Shown: positions 57,283 through 64,000 of the stretch, in pieces
Position numbering within the stretch: the stretch's first letter is position 1
Layout of the letters: every line of letters starts with the position of its first letter
Source of the DNA: Poa pratensis
Lineage: Eukaryota; Streptophyta; Magnoliopsida; Poales; Poaceae
DNA length: 64,000 bases
Assembly: GCA_947311845.1 (NCBI GenBank)
Contig: CAMZMU010000075.1
Span: 17,893,366-17,957,365, forward strand
Direction: 5' to 3'
Program-made: the position numbers and the translations under genes
Notes under the pieces: model-generated
The model's database searches: none
Seen by the model: only the letters and a program-made list of their open reading frames with translations
Told to the model about the DNA's origin: nothing

Positions 57283-59744
57283 CATCTTGCAATGGGTCAT
57301 CTTTTGTTAGCAACAAGGGTCTTAGGAAGCCAAATAGAGTAAGCAATGAAACCATCATAAGGACCGACATATTTAGCATAGACATCCCCATAATAATAAA
57401 CATAAAGAATGTAGTTGGGGTTAGCATGTCCCGCAAAGTCACTATGAGGAGTGTTGCCCCTTGTGGCATCACCACTCGCAATGGTAGTCTTCTTTGCTTG
57501 TCCGGGTTTGGCTTTCTTCTTGTTCTTCTTCTTCTTCTTGGCAACATAACCAAGTCCCTCTTTCCAATGTGTGGCTTTTGCGCAAGCAAAAGATCAACAA
57601 GAGGCTTACTTTGAGAACTAGAGGCCTTCGCAAGTTCACTCTTCAACCTAGCATTTTTCTCAATGACATTTGCATGATCACAAGAAGTACTAGAGGAACT
57701 AGGAACACTAGTTTTAGATGATTGAATTTGAAGTTGTTCAAAAGACTTGGTGAGAATAGAGTGTTCACTCTCCAAGGCCTTGTGAGCCTTGGTGAGCTTC
57801 TCTAGATCCCTGTTTAGTATATCATGACCAACACCAAATTCAACCTTTTCTTTCTTGTAAAGCTTATATTTTGCAATAGCATGGTCACGTTCTTTAATGA
57901 TTTGAGAAACTATTGCATTTTGTGACTCATCAAGATTTTCAAGTCTCTCTTCAAGAGAAACACGAAGCTCATGCTCTTCCTCAAGAGCCACGTTGAGAGA
58001 AGCAATATCATTAGCATACTCTCTTTCAAGTCTTTCCTTCTCATCAAGCTCCTCTTGAATCTGCCCATAATCGCTCAAGAGAGCTTCGAAGCGTGTCTTG
58101 GCTTCACTCGCAAGTTAGTCATGAAACGATCCAGAGCAATATTTTCTTCCTTTACTCTAAGACTCATAAGATCATCCATTTCATTTATAGTCTTGGAGGG
58201 GGAAGGAGATGATACCTCGGTGGCCTTGGCCATGAGACACGTGGCGGATTGGATTGGGACATTCTCATTGGGAGATTCGAAGAGGGATGATGGTGTTGAT
58301 GAAGTAATGGCAATAGCGGCCACTTTACTTGTCGTTTCTTCTTCATCACTCTCACCTCCGGACATGTACTCCTCTCTAGTCACCAATACCATTCTTGAAG
58401 GAGGCTTCTTGTTGGGAAGGTTCTTCTTGAAGAAATGTTTCTTGCTAGGGGACGTTGAGGCATTCTTGAGAACAAGCCTTCCTCCATGATCTTCACGGTT
58501 CTCATAGGGACACTTGGCAACATAGTGATATCTATCTTGGCAATTGAAGCAAGTCTTCATTTTTGGGTTGCCATCCTTGTAACCACTAGATTTGAACTTT
58601 TGCTCCACTTGAGCTTTAGCTTTGGATGGGTTCTTCCAAAAGGTCCTTGCCGCAAGAGCCACATAGTCCTATGAGCAATCTGGAGTTCTTCGGGGTCCAT
58701 GGAGGACACATCTTCACAATCTTGATCATCATTGAGTTCAACAACCTTGGCCTTCAAAGCAAGTGAGGCCCCTTGTTGCATTCCAATAGCTCGGGCACGA
58801 GAGTCTTGTGCAATCTTGGCTTGGACTTTGAAAGATTGTATCTCTTGCATGACTTCATTGGAGGTCAATTGAGGATAGTTGTGCCTTCCTTGGAGACTCT
58901 TCAAGTCGGCCGCTTCAAAGGGCAAGAGGGCATTCACATACTTCCTCTTGATCCAATCATCATTCACATGAGTAACCCCAAGAGCTTTATAGGCATTGGC
59001 AAGGGACTTGAGTCTTCGATACATTTGCTCATGGTCTTCTCCATCTTCCATGAAGAACCCTTCGGCCTTGTTGCTCATTTCCTCAAACCGGTTTCTCTTC
59101 ATGCTTCCATTTCCAATGAACACCTCAACAAGACAAGCCCAAGCTTCTTTGGCGGTAGTGCAATGCTCGATGTGAGACATATCATCATCTCCCACGGCAT
59201 CTCGGATCAAGTCAAGAGCGGTGGCATTTAGTTGACAATCAACTATTTCTCTTCTTGTCTTGTTGGATTCATCGACGGCTTCATATCCTTGCTCGATGAT
59301 CCTCCAAAGCTCAATAGATGCATTGTTCACATAAGATCTCATAGAAGATTGTCATTTAGTAAACAAAGATGCATTTAGTTTAGGTGGGTTTCCCCTTAGG
59401 TGTATAGGAGGATGAGGGATAAGAGGATCGGGAGAGTATGGAAACGGAACGGCACCATATACTCCCGAACCATTAGGTGCTTTAATTGGGTTGTCAATTT
59501 TATCTTGATCAACCCCCTTCTTTTTTACACCACTTTCTTCTTTCTCGGGTATTTCAACCTCCGAAGAAGAAGCGGTGGGTGGAGATGGGATATCTTTAGC
59601 TTCCATGAGTTTTAAGATCAACTCTTGCAACTTGTCCATCTTAGTTTCCATAGTGGACTTCAAGGTATTGAAGTCCTCCACGGAAACCGAAGTGGACGCG
59701 GTGGGAAGCTCGGGTATCTCAACTCCATGCTCATCGATGGTCAT
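57283..59744 (-). pseudogene. Copia gag, degenerate
   Basis: The start at 59744 reads MTIDEHGVEIPELPTASTS. An in-frame TGA at about 59353 stands where a Trp codon is expected, after which the capsid-like region continues (59342-58680: EAWACLVEVFIGNGSMKRNR, LKSLANAYKALGVTHVNDDW). A frame change leads to a CCHC knuckle (CFNCQDRYHYVAKC) near 58560, then at 58078 an acidic coiled-coil part (LEREYANDIASLNVALEEEH). A further frame change precedes the gypsy insertion at 57282. The long coiled coil after the knuckle is unusual for a simple copia gag. Confidence 0.88.
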
Positions 59745-59773
59745 ACTTCTCTTAGGCGGTTAAGCCCGAATAA

Positions 59774-59797
59774 AGAGAACCTGGCTCTGATACCAAT
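59774..59797 (-). other. Copia primer-binding site
   Basis: On the minus strand TTGGTATCAGAGCCAGG follows the LTR, matching the 3' end of initiator methionine tRNA as in most plant copia elements. Confidence 0.92.
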
Positions 59798-60930
59798 TGA
59801 AAGGATCTGTATGCCCACCTAGAGGGGGGGGGGGTGAGTAGGTGCTACTCAAATTTTAGTTCTTTTTTCGAGTTTAGGCTTGACACAAAGGTAAATTCTC
59901 TAGATATGCAACTACGGTGAATTTACCTATATGACAAGTTAACACTAGACTAGGCACGATACAAGTAAGAACTAGCGAGTTAGGAATAACCGAACGGGAA
60001 GCACGCGGAGACAAGGATGTATTCCCGAGTTTCTCCTTTATAGGGGAGTACGTCTCGTTGGAGGGGTGTGAGTTTCAAACTCAAACGCCACAAATGGCCT
60101 CACCCTATTCTCCGATGAACCTTGCCCAAAAGCTCGGTTCACCTTCCACTATCGGAATCCTTCAAGGCGGAATCCGGAGCCCTTACAACAAACTTGAGGC
60201 TCAACCCACAAAAGGATTGGGGGCTCCCAAGCACCACAACACCTGCTACACAAAAGTAACAAGCAAGTAAGTACAACAATATGCCTAGGTTTTCCTAGTG
60301 GAAACCCTAGGCTCGAATCCCTCAAGTGAATGAGGGAGAAATGAAGAACGGCTTAGTGAAGTAGTAGATCTGGGCCTTCTCCTTCAATCCTCCAAAGATC
60401 AACGAGTTTGGGTGGAGGGATTGGGAGATCTAGTGATTCTTGAGCTTGCAACAATGGTGGACTTCAATTCTGGGCGAGCTGCATAGCTGGAGGTAGGTGG
60501 AGTGGTATTTATACCCCTCCCAGAAATTGAGCCGTTGCAGTCCACTTAGACCGGAGTTTCCGGTCAGGAGGGCCGGAGACTCCGGCCTGGGCGAAAACTC
60601 CGGACCCCCCAAGGGCGGAAACTCCGGCCTTGGTCCGGAAACTCCGGGGAAACTCCGGACCTACTCCGGCCTTGATACAGCGACTGCCGCCGAGTGGAGC
60701 TCTTTGCTACAAAACTCGAGGAGCCGGAAACTCCGGCCCCGGAGCACCCTCAGGCCGGAAACTCCGGCCTGGCCAGACAAACTGCAAACTCCCTTTTTCT
60801 TCGACAATTGTTTCGATGCAAAGTGTAATTATATCTTTTCATTCCTGCACCACTTAACATCATATTAAATAATTCATAGTGTTGTTGCCTAACACACAAA
60901 ACCAAGGGGGACATAAAATATGTCCTTTCA
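59798..60930 (-). repeat. Copia 5' LTR
   Basis: 1133 bp. Carries the same GGAAACTCCGG cluster (about 60550-60775) as the 3' LTR. By eye it differs from that LTR at scattered single bases only. Confidence 0.92.
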
Positions 60931-61042
60931 CCTACTCCCGCATAACTGGATTGAAGAGTTCATCATGGTGTGGCTACAAAGTGGTTCCCGGGTCTTGACC
61001 CGGAGGGTGGTTGCCTGGAGAAGGAAGAAGAGCAGATCCTGA

Positions 61043-62027
61043 CACTAGTAGGAAAACAGCTATAGGTGGAACCACTTTCTGTGGCGCACCAAAATAGCCA
61101 TGCGCCACAGATGTGGCGCATATTTTTGCATGCGCCACAGAAAGTTTGGAATTCTGTGGCGCACGAAAACCACATGCGCCACAGCGCCACAAAAATACAC
61201 ATTTCGGTGCGCCACAGAAATACACATTTCTGTGGCGCATATTGCTATATGCGCCACAAAAGTTTCAAAAGTAAACTCAAAATTTTCAAAAAATCCAAAA
61301 AAATTCAAAAAATCCTAAAAAATTCAAAAATCCAAAAAACTTCAAAAAATTAAAAAAAATCCAAAAAATTCAACAAATCCAATTTTTTTGAAAATTTACG
61401 AAAAATTTAATTTTTTAAAAAAACTAATTTTTTTATTTTTTGTCATTTTTTTCTTAAATTTTTAATTTTTTTGGATTTTTTGAAATTTTTTGTAGTTTTT
61501 TTGGATTGTTTGAATTTTTTGAAGTTTTCTGGATTTTTTGATTTTTTTTTGAATTTTTTAAGTTTTTGGATTTTTTGAAAATTTTGAATTTCCTTTTGAA
61601 ACTTTTGAAGTTTTTGATTTTTTTCGAAATTTAAAACACATATATACACATACCATACATAAACTACACACACATCTATACAGATATATACACATGCAAG
61701 GCTCAAGAGGATTGATATGATACTTATATCAATAAAAACTTTAGTAACTGAACTGAATAGGACTTAGAAGTTAAGGGTGCTTGGATTGGAGCAATTTGAA
61801 GATGGGTGACCTAGCGGGAAGTCATCAATTCAAAGAAGGTTTTTCCAAATTATTTCATTTTTTGTTTTTTCCTGATTTTTTGAACTTTTTGAGAATTCAG
61901 AATTCTGTGGTGCATGCAGATATGCGCCATAGAAAAAAAATTAGTGGCGGCTTATCTGTGGCGCACCCACCATGCGCCACAGAATCCTGAAAGTGGTGCG
62001 CCACAGATAGGGTTTTCCCTACTAGTG
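61043..62027. mobile_element. Non-autonomous CACTA element, 985 bp
   Basis: Ends CACTAGTAGGAAAACAGC and GGTTTTCCCTACTAGTG; target duplication TGA (61040-61042 and 62028-62030). It shares the TGTGGCGCA subterminal words with the element at 41255-42697 and so belongs to the same family. The centre is an AT-rich inverted repeat; there is no coding capacity. Confidence 0.93.
61265..61625. repeat. Long imperfect AT-rich inverted repeat
   Basis: The left part is rich in CAAAAAATCCAAAAAA words and the right part in their complements TTTTTTGGATTTTTTG. A transcript could fold into a hairpin with arms of over 100 nt, with many small mismatches. Confidence 0.75.
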
Positions 62028-62752
62028 TGACCCGGAGGAGATCACCTCTCTCTTCCTCTATCTTAGCAATGTCTAGCTCTACTTTGGCTTGGAGTCCAAT
62101 CTGATCCGTCCTTCCTCTCGGTGGCATTGGACCTTCCTTTATAGGCCAAGGGTTTCCATAGGCGGTCACGCGAGAGGCAAGCTAGGTTTCGGCTGGAAAG
62201 CCAAAAGGTGGAACTGGACGGCGGCAACACATGGCTTCATCTCTACCTTTCGTCTGCCTTGGATTGTCAAAAGAGTGCCTGCTTTTGGGAGTGACATGGC
62301 TGGCAGATGACAGGAAGGATCTGCCACCCCCACCACGGCTGTTCCTGGTGATGCCTTTTTCGACGTGATCTTCCTTCTTTCCTTTCTTGGAGCCTAAGTC
62401 TTCCCTTGATCTTTTCCTTCTGCTGATGCTGGCGTGCTGATCTTCTGGAGGTACGGAGTAGGCGCGCATTCCATGCCTGGGCAAGGAATGCGTCCAACTA
62501 GCCTCTGTGCTTGGCTCCTTGCGGGTCTTGGCCTTCGTACGTGGTTAGCATCCCCAGAGGGATTCCCGGGTTGGAGCCCTTAGCCGTTTCAGTGTCAATG
62601 CAGATCTTGGCGGGTCAACATGGGGCAGGCGGAGTGGCCCACTTCCAGGTTGACTTGGCTTGGTCTTGTCCATCTTCGAGGTTGGCCCACTGGTGGTGAA
62701 CCCACTTTGACTAGAGTAGGAGAACCCCATGTTAAACTGTAGCGACAAGGGG

Positions 62753-62940
62753 TTCCAACATGAGTCGCTCAACACCACGATCGTGGACCACGTCAGAACA
62801 AGACCAAATGGCCGATGGACGTAGATGACGAGGAGATTGGCTGGCTCCACGCCCGACAAATACGCGCGCAGGGTTGGGGTATTTGTCGATAAACCTCTTT
62901 TTTCCTTTTTCATATGTCGGATTCTATAGGACATTTTTCG
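62753..62940. other. Intergenic spacer, nothing recognised
   Basis: A short unique-looking stretch between the solo LTR and the start of the duplicated kinase 3' flank (about 62941). Confidence 0.5.
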
Positions 62941-62959
62941 ATTGCACGAAGTTGCAATG

Positions 62960-63215
62960 GCAAATATAGAATTAATATATGTAATTCCAGTGAATAAGAC
63001 TTGTAAGTTTAGTCAAAAGTCAAACGAGAAAAGTTTGAGTAACTAGATAGAAGAAAATATCAACACGTATAGTATTAATAAATATATTATGAAAATATAT
63101 TTTATGATAAATCTATTGATATTGATTTTGTATCGTAAATGTTCATATTTTCTGTATAACATTGGTCGAACTTAGAGCATGTTGACTTTTAACTAAATAT
63201 ATACGCCTTATTCAT
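62960..63215. mobile_element. Decayed Stowaway-type MITE in the 3' flank of the second kinase
   Basis: Matches 21367-21618 almost throughout (AGTGAATAAGAC..., ATTGATATTGATTT, TGTTGACTTTTAACTAAATA) but the outer CGGAGGGAGTA end is gone. Its presence at the same place in both gene copies dates it before the duplication. Confidence 0.75.
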
Positions 63216-63300
63216 TAAAAGGGTGACAGCGAAATCATAATGAAACAATGTTTTACATAAAAATGAACTAAACGATCTCTCATGCTGAATAACAATCCAA

Positions 63301-64000
63301 TTAAGTAGAAGTGGCGCCGGTGGGACACGATGCAAGATCAAGCAGCGATGTGTCTTCCTGGTGTGTCTTCCTTTCCAGTAGTCCCAACGCTTGCCGCATG
63401 GAAGGTCGGTATAAACCGTTAGCGACAGTACACCACTGGCACGCGACAAGCACACGCCGCATCTGCTCCCTATCAAAGTTTCCTTCTAACCTCTCATCAG
63501 CCACATCCTCCAGCCTAATCCTCGGGCCGCCGTTTGTTTCGTATAGTTCCCAGACTTGCTCCCTCGACTTGCGCCCCGCGCACATGATCTCCAGCAGGAG
63601 GAGCCCAAAGCTGTAGACGTCGGTGCTATGGTTGAACTCGACATCGATATCTCTTATGCCCTGCCGAGCCCGATCCATGTATTCCATTGTTCCCACTGCG
63701 GTGGTCACTAGCGTGGCTTTGTTCTTGCTTGCGATCCTTGATAGCTCGAAACCAGCGAGCTTGGCGTTGAATTCGTCGTCAAGTAGTATGTTGCTGGGCT
63801 TGATGTCTCCATGCAGGATGTTGCAGTCGCGGTGAAGGTAAACAAGAGCGGACCCAATTCCCTTCACTATTTTGAACCTGGCTGCCCATGGCAGAACTGT
63901 ATCCTTCTTGTGTAGGTGATGGTCGAGATTGCCCTGTGGCATCAGTTCATAGACAAGGAAGAACCTATGATCATTTTGCTTTGGGAAGCACCAACACATG
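63301..64000 (-). CDS. Second lectin receptor kinase, C-terminal kinase half, probable pseudokinase (5' part beyond the window)
   Basis: A 233-residue open frame to a stop at 63301, colinear with the kinase at 21714-22801 and in the same orientation. Retained: YELMPQGNLDHHLHKKDT, SALVYLHRDCNILH, STDVYSFGLLLLEI. Changed: HRD reads HGD (catalytic Asp kept, Arg lost); DFG reads GFE, so the Mg-binding Asp is gone; the APE region reads MDRARQG. Phosphotransfer is therefore unlikely, though the frame is undamaged, which suggests a pseudokinase rather than a plain pseudogene. The lectin, membrane and P-loop parts would lie past the right edge, so overall integrity is unknown. Confidence 0.88.
   Translation of the reverse strand, partial: MCWCFPKQNDHRFFLVYELMPQGNLDHHLHKKDTVLPWAARFKIVKGIGSALVYLHRDCNILHGDIKPSNILLDDEFNAKLAGFELSRIASKNKATLVTTAVGTMEYMDRARQGIRDIDVEFNHSTDVYSFGLLLLEIMCAGRKSREQVWELYETNGGPRIRLEDVADERLEGNFDREQMRRVLVACQWCTVANGLYRPSMRQALGLLERKTHQEDTSLLDLASCPTGATST

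Larger units (their letters stand above)
35595..60930 (-). mobile_element. Ty1/copia retrotransposon, minus orientation, with nested gypsy and CACTA insertions
   Basis: Two LTRs of about 1.13 kb, TGAAAGGATC...GTCCTTTCA on the plus strand, flank an internal domain. The target duplication is CCTAC (35590-35594 and 60931-60935). A polypurine tract sits next to the left LTR and an initiator-Met-tRNA primer site next to the right LTR, fixing the minus orientation. gag is at 57.3-59.7 kb; pol in integrase-RT-RNase H order is at 38.0-43.3 kb. The gypsy element 43350-57277 separates them. The lineage may be SIRE/Maximus-like from the long gag; this is uncertain. Confidence 0.93.
35398..62747 (-). mobile_element. 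Solo gypsy LTR (about 1.0 kb) split by a copia and a CACTA element
   Basis: Pieces at 35398-35594, 60936-61042 and 62031-62747 align in order with the LTRs at 43350-44283 and 56358-57277: TGTCG start, GATACCCCCTTTTAG, ACCCAGGTTCAGG, AGATCCTGACCCGGAGGAG, and the CGACA end. It is flanked by AGGGG at 35393-35397 and 62748-62752. No internal domain belongs to it, so it is a solo LTR. It has diverged visibly more than the full element of the same family inside it. LTR strand is taken from that element. Confidence 0.88.

Noticed and set aside
1..64000. tRNA, rRNA or other structured RNA genes
   Set aside because: No cloverleaf with a recognisable anticodon arm or conserved rRNA stretch was noticed; the tRNA-complementary stretches are retrotransposon primer sites.

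Overview
This is plant nuclear DNA, almost certainly from a large-genome grass and most likely a Triticeae species (wheat, barley or Aegilops group). Two host loci sit in a sea of nested transposable elements: Stowaway and Tourist MITEs, CACTA elements with AGTCCCGG-type or TGTGGCGCA-type subterminal repeats, Ty3/gypsy and Ty1/copia retrotransposons, and solo LTRs. The genes have spliced introns and grass-type GC-rich first exons. The species call is an inference from this composition; no species-specific marker was identified.

Layout. (1) 1-6.2 kb, minus strand: 18 exons of an endosomal Na+/H+ antiporter of the NHX5/NHX6 class, running off the left edge. Three of its introns have textbook U12-type splice signals, two AT-AC and one GT-AG. 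(2) 6.4-9.0 kb: its upstream region, holding a short non-LTR retroelement with a 13-bp target duplication and an 851-bp Harbinger-like element nested in it, then a Tourist-type MITE. (3) 9.02-21.14 kb: a Stowaway MITE split by a solo LTR, which is itself split by a 10.2-kb CACTA element. The CACTA carries a degenerate TNP2-type transposase, a degenerate second gene ending in a Ulp1-like protease domain, and a small apparently intact gene for a coiled-coil, tail-anchored protein. (4) 21.7-24.4 kb, minus: an apparently intact L-type lectin receptor kinase. (5) 25.6-35.1 kb: a Harbinger element whose transposase gene is broken in two by a gypsy retrotransposon that has lost its 5' LTR. (6) 35.4-62.75 kb: a solo gypsy LTR containing a 25-kb copia element, which contains a 13.9-kb gypsy element of the same family as the solo LTR, which contains a 3.1-kb CACTA element carrying a GRF zinc-finger gene relic. 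Two further non-autonomous CACTA elements sit in the copia element and in the solo LTR. (7) 63.3-64 kb, minus: the 3' half of a second lectin receptor kinase, a tandem paralogue of (4), with the DFG aspartate lost; it runs off the right edge.

Nearly every nesting boundary could be set to the base from matching target-site duplications (AGA, GGAGG, AGGGG, CCTAC, GTACC, ATT, ACA, TGA, TAA). The relative order of insertions is therefore readable directly. The two receptor-kinase copies are in the same orientation and share a MITE in their 3' flanks, so they are a tandem duplication later pushed about 38 kb apart by transposons.

The most unusual material is the trio of U12 introns in the antiporter, the tail-anchored protein inside the CACTA element, and two antisense genes inside the gypsy element. 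Each antisense gene has its own TATA box; one looks like a B3 DNA-binding protein. All family names come from recognising motifs by eye; no database search was run.
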